Shown here: positions 8,636 to 16,992 of the stretch, in pieces | Layout of the letters: each line of letters begins with the position of its first letter | Numbering within the stretch: position 1 is the stretch's first letter | NCBI GenBank assembly: GCA_019639235.1 | Contig: JAHBSG010000003.1 | Coordinates: 170,642 to 234,641, forward strand | Length of the DNA stretch: 64,000 nt | Direction: 5' to 3' | Origin: Acidobacteriota bacterium | GTDB taxonomy: Bacteria; Acidobacteriota; Blastocatellia; Pyrinomonadales; Pyrinomonadaceae | Program-made: the position numbers and the translations under genes | Notes under the pieces: model-generated | What the model was told of the DNA's origin: nothing | What the model saw: the letters and a program-made list of their open reading frames with translations, nothing else | Databases searched by the model: none

Positions 8636-10057
8636 ATGTCCACAAAAACGATCGTAATCAGACCTTCAATATTCGCAGGGCTCGGATTGGCTCTCGCCTT
8701 TCTGCTATTTTCGGAGCCGGCTCGGGCCGCGAATGTATGCACAGTTGGCTCAAATGACCAGGTAAATATCTTCGGAGCGTACAAGTTCACGAATTTGACC
8801 TCCACCTCGGCCGGGGTCAATTCCAAGATCTCGGATCCGGATAGCAAAACAGCAAAGCCCGAAGGCCCATATCTGAGCAAAGCAGATCTCGAATCGGTGA
8901 TGAAATGGATCGCCGTTCAGGTAGGCGCGAAAAAATCCCCCTATTGCTACAAGCAGTCCTCGCCGCGTGGTGCCGGTGTACCGCTAAGCACCTGTCCTGA
9001 GGGCACGGAAAAGAACGGCCTTCTTTGTTATCCCCAGTGCCGAGAGGGCTTCACCGGCAACGGCCCGGTGTGTTGGCAGACCGAGTGTCCTGAGGGCTTT
9101 AACGATATCGGCGCATTTTGCCAAAAGCCGGCGGCATACGGGCGCGGCGCGGGATACGCGTTATGGGACGAACAAAAATGCAATAACGAAAACGAACAGG
9201 GATGTGAGAAGTGGGGCGCACTCTGGTATCCGAAATGCCGAGATGGTTTCAAGCCCTTCGGCGCAAATATTTGCAGTCCGAGCTGTCCGGAGGGCTACTC
9301 AGACACCGGCACCGGGTGTGCAAAGCCGTCCTACGGCCGCGGAGCCGGGCAGCCGATGGAGTGCCGCGAAGGCCTCGAAAAAGACGCGGGCCTCTGCTAT
9401 CGACCCTGTTCGGAAAACCAGACCGGCGTGGGGCCGGTCTGCTGGGACAAGTGTCCGAGCCACGTGCCTGTCTCTTGCGGAGCCGGCTGTGCTGCCGACC
9501 AGAAAACGTGCGCAAGCATAACGACATCCCAGGTGTTAAGTGTCGCGCAAGCCTCCCTTTCCCTCGCGAGCATGGGCGCGGGGGCGGGTGCTGCGAAGAA
9601 TTTGGACAGAATGGAGAGCATCGTCGGCGAACTGGGTGACCTGGCTGACCGTGCCGACGGGAGCGTTCCGGTAATGCTTGGACAGGACGGAAATTTCGAC
9701 GTAACGAAACTTACGCCGATGGGCGGAAGCTACACGGGGGTAGTGAAGAGAGTACAGGAAAGCCTATTTAACTACGCGACGCTTTTCTCGGACGACTTTG
9801 AAACCCTGACCACGCCTGAAGTTGCCGCTACGATCAATCAGAAGTTTAGCGCTGGGGCAGCCGAGCAGATCAAAAAGGAATGGGGTATGCGGCATCTCAC
9901 GATGTTGTTAAAGGCAAACGGCTTCCAGGCCGCCCAGGACCTTTTGTACCTTGTCTCATTTGGCGACCCGACCGGGCTTGCCTCCGTTGCGGAAGCCTTT
10001 ACCAAACCGCAGTGCGACGCCGAAACACCGTTTCCAAGCGTAACGGAACTGCGGTAA
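8636..10057 (+). CDS. Exported cysteine-rich repeat protein
   Basis: Secreted or periplasmic protein of 473 aa with a signal peptide (1-31, ending SEPARAA). Residues of about 100-285 hold tandem Cys-rich repeats built on CPEGxxxxGxxCxxPxYGRGAG, for example CPEGFNDIGAFC and CPEGYSDTGTGC, with regular cysteine spacing that implies several disulfides. The last 180 residues are Ala/Leu/Asp-rich and probably helical. ATG 8636 is chosen because the signal peptide starts there; a GAGGAG lies 15 bases upstream, a long spacing, and the frame stays open to 8441. A DsbA-like oxidoreductase follows 78 bases later and may oxidise it. No function known. Confidence 0.75.
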   Translation: MSTKTIVIRPSIFAGLGLALAFLLFSEPARAANVCTVGSNDQVNIFGAYKFTNLTSTSAGVNSKISDPDSKTAKPEGPYLSKADLESVMKWIAVQVGAKKSPYCYKQSSPRGAGVPLSTCPEGTEKNGLLCYPQCREGFTGNGPVCWQTECPEGFNDIGAFCQKPAAYGRGAGYALWDEQKCNNENEQGCEKWGALWYPKCRDGFKPFGANICSPSCPEGYSDTGTGCAKPSYGRGAGQPMECREGLEKDAGLCYRPCSENQTGVGPVCWDKCPSHVPVSCGAGCAADQKTCASITTSQVLSVAQASLSLASMGAGAGAAKNLDRMESIVGELGDLADRADGSVPVMLGQDGNFDVTKLTPMGGSYTGVVKRVQESLFNYATLFSDDFETLTTPEVAATINQKFSAGAAEQIKKEWGMRHLTMLLKANGFQAAQDLLYLVSFGDPTGLASVAEAFTKPQCDAETPFPSVTELR

Positions 10058-10066
10058 TCAGCGGGA

Positions 10067-10100
10067 AAGCGCCGTTCAGCCGCCCTGTGCGGCGCTTCTC
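10067..10100 (+). terminator. Possible intrinsic terminator
   Basis: Stem AAGCGCCG (10067-10074) / CGGCGCTT (10090-10097) with a 15-base loop and only a short pyrimidine tail. It falls in the 78-base gap between the Cys-rich gene and the DsbA-like gene, so it could attenuate rather than stop read-through. Confidence 0.4.
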
Positions 10101-10135
10101 ATTCCGGTTTCATTTCGTCGTTCTTTATTCTGATA

Positions 10136-10912
10136 ATGACATCCAAATACGTGTTCCTGCTTTTCTTCACGGCCGTTTTGGGCATCGGACAGGTAACCGC
10201 CCAAACGTCCTCCAAAGATAGCTCCGGCGAAGTTTCAAGGAAACAGACCGAAGCGATCGTCCGCGAATATCTGCTCAAAAATCCGGAGATCATCCGCGAA
10301 GCCCTGGCCGCTCTCGACGCCAAAGAGGCCGCCGAACGAAAACGCATCGCTGCTGTAAAACTAAGATCGAAGCAGAAAGATCTTTTTATGAACGCTGCGG
10401 ATCCTGTAGCCGGCGACTCCGCAGGCGATGTCTCGATCGCGGTTTTCTTTGACTATGCTTGTGGCTACTGCCGGAGCACATTGCCTGGGCTAAAGACTCT
10501 GATCGAGAGCGACCCCAGGGTACGCATTGTGTATAAAGAATTTCCCATCCTCGGTCCGAATTCCAGAACGGCGGCCCTCGCAGCCCTTGCGGCCGGCCGT
10601 CAGGGCAAATATATAGAATTCCACCATAAGCTCTTGTCATCGCGCGATCTCAGTGACCAAGGCATCAAAGCGATCGCCATGGAGCTCGGATTGGATCACG
10701 CACAGCTCATGCGTGATATGGCTGACCCGGTCTTCGCCGGGCTGATCACCACAAATGCGGCTTTGGCAAACGAACTGGATATTAACGGTGTTCCGGCATA
10801 CGTTATCAATGACCAGATCGTTCCTGGAGCCATCGATGCTGCCTCTCTCGCGAAAATAATCGAAAAACACAGAGCTAAAGCCAAAGAGGGCGTGGTTGCA
10901 GGGGCGAAATAG
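10136..10912 (+). CDS. DsbA-family thiol:disulfide oxidoreductase (exported)
   Basis: Periplasmic thioredoxin-fold protein of 258 aa. Signal peptide 1-22; a helical, charged N-terminal extension (about 30-85) like that of Com1/ScsC-type DsbA proteins; active site CGYC at residues 109-112 within FFDYACGYCRS; cis-Pro loop GVPAYVI near residue 220. The N-terminal extension may drive oligomerisation, which in the relatives favours isomerase activity (inference). It lies directly after a multi-disulfide secreted protein, a plausible substrate. Confidence 0.9.
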   Translation: MTSKYVFLLFFTAVLGIGQVTAQTSSKDSSGEVSRKQTEAIVREYLLKNPEIIREALAALDAKEAAERKRIAAVKLRSKQKDLFMNAADPVAGDSAGDVSIAVFFDYACGYCRSTLPGLKTLIESDPRVRIVYKEFPILGPNSRTAALAALAAGRQGKYIEFHHKLLSSRDLSDQGIKAIAMELGLDHAQLMRDMADPVFAGLITTNAALANELDINGVPAYVINDQIVPGAIDAASLAKIIEKHRAKAKEGVVAGAK

Positions 10913-11209
10913 CGGCTCCGGCTTGCCTGCAACCCCAATGAATCGATGACCACAGACAGCAACGTACCATAAGCTAGCCATACAAACTGGCGTCGCTTGA
11001 GCCAGACGAGCCGGCGGAGGCGACGTGCGAAAGCAGATTTGGCCGAATGTCGCCCATATCATTTACGGTCATTCGCAAACCAATTTCTTTTCATTAAATC
11101 CAGGTACCCGATGCATCCATTTCCCGATCTGTGCATCTGACACAAATAGCAGCACAAGTTTGAACGAGCATTAGCTAAATAGACCAAATATCGAAGCGAG
11201 GTGAACTTT

Positions 11210-12334
11210 ATGAAGGGCCTGACAAGCTTGAGCCTTACGGTGGTGGTGTGTCTTTTTATCGGGGCCGTGTCGGCCCTCGGCCAGAGTGCGTACCGGATCT
11301 CGGGCCCATACACCCACCAGAATTTGACGATCTTCCTGATCCACGGCCAAGACGTGAACAGCAACAAGAATTTGATCACGCTGCAAGAGGCGATGGAGAT
11401 GAAGGTCTTCAAGGTCTATGAGACCGAGGACGTGAACGAGCTTATCGTTGAGAACATCTCGCCGAAATACGACGTGTTCATACAGTCCGGAGATATCGTC
11501 AAGGGCGGAAAGCAGGACCGCGTGCTCGCGATCAGCATCATCGTTCCGCGAAACTCGGGCAAGGTCTCGATCGAGGCATTCTGCGTTGAATCAGATAGAT
11601 GGGATGGCCGCGGTGATGAGAACGAAAAGGAATTCTCATCTTCAGAAGAACGGATCGTTTCCAAAGAACTCAAGATCGCAGCAAATGGGGTCGTCTCCGG
11701 ATCGGGATCGGGAGATGGGGTTGGTTCCGGTTCAGCATCGGCCGCGGGTTCCGGAAATGGAAACGTGATCGTCTCGGGAGCGCGATCATCAGGTCCGGGA
11801 ACAGGATCGGGCGGCGGCTCGCAAACCGCGGTCTGGAACGAGGTGGCAAACGCACAAAGGAATATCTCGGCCAACGTTACGGTCGATGTCACGGCGAACA
11901 GCTCGGCCACCAGCCTTCAGCTTTCGCTTGAGAACAAGAAGCTTGTGAGAACGAGAGAAGAGTTCGCAAAGAATTTCGCGAACCTCTTGAAAGACAAGAC
12001 GGACGTCATCGGATATGCGTTCGCCATCAACGGCGAGATAAACAGCGCCGATATCTACGCTTCGAATCACCTGTTCACAAAGCTCTGGCCGAAGATGCTT
12101 AATGCCACCGTGACCGAAGCGATCTCGCTGGCTGACCAGGAAAAAGCAGAGAGCGAACCGACCGCCGGCGACATCACCAGCTTTATCTCAAAGGCCGAAA
12201 AGGGCAAGGCCCGAGAACGCCAGACCGTTGCCAAGTCAAAGGTGGTCACCCGCCAGACGGAAAGCGAGGTAGTGTACGAGGCAAAGGACAAGGCCGGCGT
12301 CGTCGTTCATCGGAGCTTTGTGAAGCTGAACTGA
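11210..12334 (+). CDS. ARPP-1 (DUF6569) domain exported protein
   Basis: Exported protein of 374 aa with a signal peptide ending near SALGQS. Residues 28-150 match the ARPP-1/DUF6569 family: ISGPYTHQNLTIFLIHG, then VYETEDVNELIVENIS and QSGDIVKGGKQDRVL. The domain is split by a Gly/Ser-rich linker (about 175-215) before the C-terminal half. ATG 11210 is preferred over an upstream in-frame GTG (11201), because GAGGTG (11198-11203) sits 6 bases before it. The family is associated with ADP-ribosyl- and rhodanese/phosphatase-type proteins; its molecular role is not established. Confidence 0.8.
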   Translation: MKGLTSLSLTVVVCLFIGAVSALGQSAYRISGPYTHQNLTIFLIHGQDVNSNKNLITLQEAMEMKVFKVYETEDVNELIVENISPKYDVFIQSGDIVKGGKQDRVLAISIIVPRNSGKVSIEAFCVESDRWDGRGDENEKEFSSSEERIVSKELKIAANGVVSGSGSGDGVGSGSASAAGSGNGNVIVSGARSSGPGTGSGGGSQTAVWNEVANAQRNISANVTVDVTANSSATSLQLSLENKKLVRTREEFAKNFANLLKDKTDVIGYAFAINGEINSADIYASNHLFTKLWPKMLNATVTEAISLADQEKAESEPTAGDITSFISKAEKGKARERQTVAKSKVVTRQTESEVVYEAKDKAGVVVHRSFVKLN

Positions 12335-12681
12335 CCGAGTCCGACGGCGGACGGATCTGAATCCCGGCCCGAACCGACCGGTACGGATCGTCGGAGACGA
12401 CGGGATTCAAATGAACCCGGAACTGCCGAAGACGGTGGCATCCGCCTTGAGAATTCTCAACCGCGAAAGAAGAAAAGAAGAAAACAGGACCGCGGTCTGT
12501 GGCTTTCGTCTGTGTCTTCTGTGTTCGAAAAGGAAACCATAACCACAGAATGCACAGACCGAAGCCGCACAGAAAGACCGGCGGCTGAGCCGCGAGAACA
12601 GGCGGTCGATCTGATCTCTGCCCGTGGCCCCCTCTGAACTACACCAATTTGGTGACGCATTTCCCGACCGGTCCGTCTATA
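12335..12681. other. Intergenic region with snap-back repeat upstream of the Rhs remnant
   Basis: No gene seen. It contains an imperfect inverted repeat at 12494-12580, whose arms are built from CTGTG/CACAG words, and a GC-rich hairpin just after it (12580-12595). A perfect TATAAT lies at 12678-12683 but lacks a recognisable -35 box and overlaps the first ATG of the Rhs frame, so it is probably not its promoter. Confidence 0.4.
12494..12580. repeat. Imperfect inverted repeat (CTGTG/CACAG words)
   Basis: The left arm starting TCTGTGGCTTTCG (from about 12496) pairs with the right arm CACAGACCGAAGCCGCACAGA (12553-12573), with a few mismatches and a loop of roughly 30 bases. It is intergenic and sits at the left edge of the polymorphic-toxin patch, so it may mark a rearrangement point. 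Confidence 0.5.
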
Positions 12682-13914
12682 ATGCCCGGAGGGCAACTTG
12701 TTGCGGAGTACTCGACTCAAATAGAGACGGTAAAGCCGCAGGTTAGTTATTTGACAACCGATCATCTTGGGAGCCCGCGGGTGGTTACGGACGAGGACGG
12801 GCGGGTGACAAGCCGGCGGGACTACACGGCCTTTGGCGAGGAGAGCGTAACGCCGGAGCGGGCGGCGGGGCTTGGCTATGCGGGCCCGAGCGGGACGCGG
12901 AAGGGCTACACGGGCTACGAGAAGGACACCGAATCGGGCCTAGACTTTGCCCAGGCGAGGTACTACAACCCGACCCATGGCCGCTTCACCTCGGTCGATC
13001 CGCTAACGGCGAGCGCCACCATCCGCAACCCGCAGACCTTTAACCGCTACACGTACGTCCTCAACTCGCCATACAAATTCACCGACCCGCTCGGGCTGAT
13101 CCCCGAGACCACCGGAGCCTGCGGCAACCGATGCCGAAACTCCGACGGCGGCGGTGGTGGCGGAGCTTTTGATGCCGCCGTTAGCGGTGGCTGGGACAGC
13201 GGCTACCGAAGCGGAGTGGAAGGTTCGATTCTGGCAGAAGCTGAGCGATGGGCCCGGTATTACGAGGCTCGTCCTTGGTTAAGCGCAATGCGGTCACCGA
13301 ATTACGTACCTAGTTTCGCATCGTTGGGTTCACGACAGAGAGCCAACACGACCGCGAATCCGACTGAAAGTTCCGAGCCGCTACCAGCAACTCCGTGTGC
13401 TGTACTTGCTTGCGGCGAGGTAACCTCGTTTAGCCGGATTATTACAAGAAATACGATTGGCGTATTGGGACGGTCGGTGAGTGTGCAAAACATAATCTCT
13501 GACATCACTACGGCAACGATAGTTCAAAGCCCAGTGCCAACTGGTGAAAGTTCGGACGGAACTCTACCAAGGTTTCTAGGCCACCCAAATAAAGACCTGG
13601 TCATAGGACGGAAATTTGGCGGCGATCAGGCTGGCCATATAATAGGGGCTTCACTTGGTGGCAAGTTGATGAATGGCGATAATCTATTCAGTCAAAACGC
13701 GCGCGTCAACAACTCCCAATACAGAACCATGGAAAATGAGGTTCGGCGAACGCTCAAGGCTAATCCCGGTTGGACGGCAACTATCACCGTTTCACTCCAT
13801 TATCCTAGGTCAGGACCAAGGCGATTTCGACCAAGCGGGGGAACCTTCTCAGTATTATACTCAGATGCAAATCGGGTGCCCGTATTTGGTTTTTCGAGAC
13901 CTTTCCCCAATTAG
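12682..13914 (+). CDS. Orphan Rhs C-terminal tip with DNA/RNA non-specific endonuclease toxin domain
   Basis: 5'-truncated Rhs gene. The first 135 residues are the end of an Rhs core: YLTTDHLGSPRVVTDEDGRV, then the hallmark GLDFAQARYYNPTHGRF and NRYTYVLNSPYKFTDPLGL. The remaining 270 residues are a variable C-terminal domain ending in DQAGHIIGASLGGK and NNSQYRTMENEV, the His-containing core of the non-specific endonuclease (NUC/Endonuclea_NS_2) toxin family. No signal peptide, no YD-repeat barrel and no good ribosome site at ATG 12682 (TTG 12649 is also possible). It is therefore a displaced tip cassette rather than a full Rhs protein. The 3' part is AT-richer than the neighbours, as expected of exchanged toxin cassettes. 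Confidence 0.78.
   Translation: MPGGQLVAEYSTQIETVKPQVSYLTTDHLGSPRVVTDEDGRVTSRRDYTAFGEESVTPERAAGLGYAGPSGTRKGYTGYEKDTESGLDFAQARYYNPTHGRFTSVDPLTASATIRNPQTFNRYTYVLNSPYKFTDPLGLIPETTGACGNRCRNSDGGGGGGAFDAAVSGGWDSGYRSGVEGSILAEAERWARYYEARPWLSAMRSPNYVPSFASLGSRQRANTTANPTESSEPLPATPCAVLACGEVTSFSRIITRNTIGVLGRSVSVQNIISDITTATIVQSPVPTGESSDGTLPRFLGHPNKDLVIGRKFGGDQAGHIIGASLGGKLMNGDNLFSQNARVNNSQYRTMENEVRRTLKANPGWTATITVSLHYPRSGPRRFRPSGGTFSVLYSDANRVPVFGFSRPFPN
12874..13094 (+). repeat. Direct repeat copy 1 (Rhs core segment)
   Basis: Nearly identical to 15199-15388; copy 2 lacks about 30 in-frame bases and one further base. It covers the conserved end of the Rhs core up to the PLG position, after which the sequences diverge completely. 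That is the usual recombination point for swapping toxin tips. Confidence 0.85.
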
Positions 13915-13934
13915 ACAAACAAAAAGAGGTGAAT

Positions 13935-14978
13935 ATGCATTTACTTGTTTTTATAGCACTTTGCCTATTGGGCGTTGATCAATATGCGCCTGCATTAGAT
14001 CCATTTCAATTTAAACTGTCAAAAAAAGAGACGAATATGCTTCATTATCAGTACGTTGATCGGAATGGGACGGTGGTTCTGGACGCAAAACGCTTTCGCG
14101 AGGCTCGTTCCTTTTCAAATGGTTTGGCAGCTGTTTTGGCGGACAACCAGCTTTGGGGATTCATCGACAAGACCGGCAAGGTGGCGATTGCCCCCACATA
14201 TGAAGATGTTGGTGATTTTTCTGAAGGGTTGGCGGCCGTTCGTTTGCCAGAAGATACGTCAGGTTGGACGCAGACTGGTTGGATATTCATAGACACTGCG
14301 GGGCGTGAGCAGTTCCATGTTGACTTCGACATCGTTTACGATTTTTCTGAGAATGTTGCCTTGGCACAAGGAGAGGAGGCTGTCTACTTGATCGAGAAAA
14401 ATGGCAACGTCAGAAAGTTATTCAGCTTGCGGGACTTGAGTTTAGGGCCGGAAAGCAGGCCCAGGTTCAGAGAAGGGCTTCTGGTCGTGCGCGATGTAAA
14501 GACTGGGAAATACGGCTTTATCAATGCTTACGGGGAAATGGTAATCGCGCCCAATTATGTAGATGCGGCATCGTTCAAAGAGAACGTTGCACGAGTGACT
14601 ATAAACGAAGGCGGTAGCCATCTCCTTGGGTTCGTTCGAAAGGATGCAAGCTTAGTCATCTCGCCGAGATTCGACATTGACTTCGACTTCTTGCGGAACT
14701 CTCGCGATTTCTCGGAAGGTCTCGCGGGTGTAGCCCTCATTGATGATTCGAATCTGGCTGGACCGCAGTTCATTTTCATAAATAAAGCGGGCGAAACAAT
14801 TTTTAGTACCGAGAGCATAGACGTTGGGAATTTTTACGAAGGGGTGACGTTTTTTTTCGACATTAAATCGGAAAAATATGGATATTTGGATTCATCGGGT
14901 CGCACGATTATTCCGCCGAGGTACGAACGCGCCGATGATTTTTCTGAGGGCCTGGCCTGTGTTGCGATTAATGGTTAA
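13935..14978 (+). CDS. WG-repeat protein, candidate immunity protein of the Rhs nuclease
   Basis: 347 aa composed of WG (KWG) repeats of about 50-60 residues, for example WGFIDKTGKVAIAPTYEDV, YGFINAYGEMVIAPNYVDA and YGYLDSSGRTIIPPRYERA, each followed by DFSEGLA. The start is ATG 13935, five bases after GAGG (13926-13929), 20 bases after the Rhs stop, so the two are probably co-transcribed. A weak hydrophobic N-terminus may be a signal peptide. The last repeat breaks off after FSEGLACVAING, so the 3' end looks truncated. Position directly behind a toxin domain is the usual place of an immunity gene; this role is inference. Confidence 0.72.
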   Translation: MHLLVFIALCLLGVDQYAPALDPFQFKLSKKETNMLHYQYVDRNGTVVLDAKRFREARSFSNGLAAVLADNQLWGFIDKTGKVAIAPTYEDVGDFSEGLAAVRLPEDTSGWTQTGWIFIDTAGREQFHVDFDIVYDFSENVALAQGEEAVYLIEKNGNVRKLFSLRDLSLGPESRPRFREGLLVVRDVKTGKYGFINAYGEMVIAPNYVDAASFKENVARVTINEGGSHLLGFVRKDASLVISPRFDIDFDFLRNSRDFSEGLAGVALIDDSNLAGPQFIFINKAGETIFSTESIDVGNFYEGVTFFFDIKSEKYGYLDSSGRTIIPPRYERADDFSEGLACVAING

Positions 14979-15198
14979 TTTGTGAAAGCTCATTTCGGGT
15001 TGAACGTAACGACCATATCGTTCTCATGGTCATGCATGCTGACATCGAATTGAGGCATCTTTGGCGATAGAAAGCTAATCAGGACTTTAAAGGGTAGGAA
15101 GGGGCCGCCTAAGACGAACCCTTTAACCTATAACGAAAAAGTGTTATGTCGAGACGAACGTGATAAGGATTGATCGGGGATACAGTAAAAGGGGGCAT

Positions 15199-15388
15199 GG
15201 CTATGCGGGCTACGAGAAGGACGCCGAATCGGGCCTCGACTTCGCCCAGGCGGATATTACAACGCGGTCCACGTCCGCTTCACCTCGGTCGATCCGCTAA
15301 CGGCAAGCGCCACCATCCGCAACCCGCAGACCTTTAACCGGTACACTTACGTCCTCAACTCGCCATACAAATTCACCGACCCGCTCGG
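15199..15388 (+). pseudogene. Frameshifted second copy of the Rhs core segment
   Basis: Matches 12874-13094 closely. Compared with copy 1 it has an in-frame deletion of about 30 bases near its start and loses one base in the GLDFAQA(RYY) stretch (about 15251-15256), which destroys the frame. After the PLG point (15388) it continues into unrelated sequence and meets the 3' end of a gene on the other strand. It is a dead remnant of a tip cassette. Confidence 0.8.
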
Positions 15389-15419
15389 CCGGTTCGGCAA
15401 AAAGGATCCACGGGAAGGT

Positions 15420-16223
15420 TCAGGTCCATTGGTCCTTGATGATCTTTATCATTTCGGGGTCGCCGGCAAAGTAGGCGCGTTTTGTGAAGTCGCTATAGCT
15501 AATTGAGGAGACCGCGTTGCTACGCTGCCGGCCAGATCCGCCCGCGGCTGCGGCGGCCGCTGCGCTCGACGAGGACTCGGCGACCCGTTTCTTCAAAGCA
15601 TCTTCACGCTGATCCTGTATCAGCATCGGTATGATGTTTTCCTTCAAGAAATTTCGGGTCTGATTAGCCTTTCGAAGAAATGGTTCATAGGCCGACTTCG
15701 GGCCCTCAGGCGGGCGGGCGAACGCAGCGGCAGAACTCGCCGATGCAGATGCGGCCGCTGCGACCGAAGCCGGAGTTATCGGCAGGCCCGGATCAGATGA
15801 AGGAGTGATCACCTTCATTGTGAAATACTCCGTAAATCCCTCATCAACGTCGATATTCCCTTTGAATGCCTCCGTAAATGCCGGGTGTGTCAGGAAATGA
15901 AAGAGCTCGTGAATGGCGGAACGCTCGGAAAAGAGGTCGCGGCGAAAGTAGATCATCCGCTGAGAATCGGTGTTGACGTAGTCATTTCGCTTGCCCACGG
16001 TCAGGGCCGCAAGCGAGCATCCCTCGGAGCTCCGGTATTTCCGCGACTGCAGCATAAGCTCAAACTCGAGCGGGTCCATGACGTGGATGACCTTGTCGAA
16101 CTCCTCGTCAGTAGTGAACAGCGGCTGCAGATGGCGGCTTCCTTCAACCCAACGGGAATAACGCTGCAGCACCCGGCGAAGGGATATCCTGAATAACTGA
16201 CGTTCACTGGCTGTATTTGGCAC
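15420..16223 (-). CDS. Zincin-like metallopeptidase with Ala/Ser-rich linkers
   Basis: 267 aa with no signal peptide. HELFH (HExxH zinc motif and catalytic Glu) lies near residue 105 in SAIHELFHFLTHP, and EGFTEYF about 20 residues later offers a third Glu ligand, the gluzincin arrangement. Two low-complexity Ala/Ser linkers (about 155-175 and 215-230) split the C-terminal half. The gene runs opposite to the Rhs remnants and its stop lies 31 bases from the end of Rhs copy 2. Similar small zincins occur as effectors of Rhs and contractile-injection systems, so an effector role is possible, but the orientation gives no support from an operon. Catalytic family is fairly sure, role is not. Confidence 0.7.
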   Translation of the reverse strand: MPNTASERQLFRISLRRVLQRYSRWVEGSRHLQPLFTTDEEFDKVIHVMDPLEFELMLQSRKYRSSEGCSLAALTVGKRNDYVNTDSQRMIYFRRDLFSERSAIHELFHFLTHPAFTEAFKGNIDVDEGFTEYFTMKVITPSSDPGLPITPASVAAAASASASSAAAFARPPEGPKSAYEPFLRKANQTRNFLKENIIPMLIQDQREDALKKRVAESSSSAAAAAAAGGSGRQRSNAVSSISYSDFTKRAYFAGDPEMIKIIKDQWT

Positions 16224-16436
16224 TCGTCATTCTCCTTGTCTGTGCAGTAATGAACGCCCGAAAAAGCCAAGTTCGGATCCGCAAACTTCGCCGAACGGGG
16301 CGGCTTTATGGTGCACGTTTACTGCCGAGCATATCACAGAACAAGTAAGGCGACGCAGACCTTTGGCCTTTGGCTGCGAACGCGACGTGCAAGTTTGGCA
16401 TCGTAGGGGCGTTCAGAAGGAGAGGTATTGGACGAT

Positions 16437-16958
16437 ATGAGAAATGCGGGACTTGCGGCGGTTTGTTTTTTGGTGATGGCGGCGGGAGCTTTCGGGCAGC
16501 AGACGGCGGAGATACCGAACCCGGCGATCGACATGGAGGGTTACCTCAAGATCGCCGGCGAGGCGGCCCGGCACCGGGCGACGAGGCGGCTGACCGAGGA
16601 AGAATTCATCCGGATGAGCCGCGAGCCGGGCACGGTCGTGCTGGATGCACGAAGCGCGGAAAAATATCGCGAGATGCATGTGAAGGGAGCGGTGAACCTA
16701 AGCTTTCCGGACATAACGGTCGAGAGCCTCGGGCGGCTTTTTCCCGATAAGAACACACGGATACTGATCTACTGCAACAACAATTTTGAGAACGCCGAAG
16801 TGCCTTTCCCGAAGAAGATGGCGACGGCCTCGCTCAACATTTCGACCTATATTTCGCTCTATACCTACGGCTACCGGAACGTTTACGAACTCGGGCCGCT
16901 GGTCGATATCGGCGCAACAAAGCTCGAGATGGTCGCGTCGGCCTACACACGAGACTGA
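16437..16958 (+). CDS. Exported rhodanese-like protein
   Basis: 173 aa with a signal peptide ending AGAFGQQ. Residues 60-160 form a rhodanese domain: TVVLDARSAEKYREMHVKGAVNLSF and an active-site loop ILIYCNNNF with the catalytic Cys. It probably handles sulfane sulfur or acts as a sulfur-binding module in the periplasm. ATG 16437 is preferred; GGAGAGG lies 11 bases upstream, and an in-frame TTG at 16428 is only 2 bases from it. It stands alone between divergent and convergent neighbours. Confidence 0.83.
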   Translation: MRNAGLAAVCFLVMAAGAFGQQTAEIPNPAIDMEGYLKIAGEAARHRATRRLTEEEFIRMSREPGTVVLDARSAEKYREMHVKGAVNLSFPDITVESLGRLFPDKNTRILIYCNNNFENAEVPFPKKMATASLNISTYISLYTYGYRNVYELGPLVDIGATKLEMVASAYTRD

Positions 16959-16992
16959 ACACCGGCAACGAGCGTAACAAAGGCCTGGCGGA

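Noticed and set aside
12678..12683. Perfect TATAAT before the Rhs frame as its promoter
   Set aside because: No -35 element at 15-19 bases upstream, and the box overlaps the first ATG.
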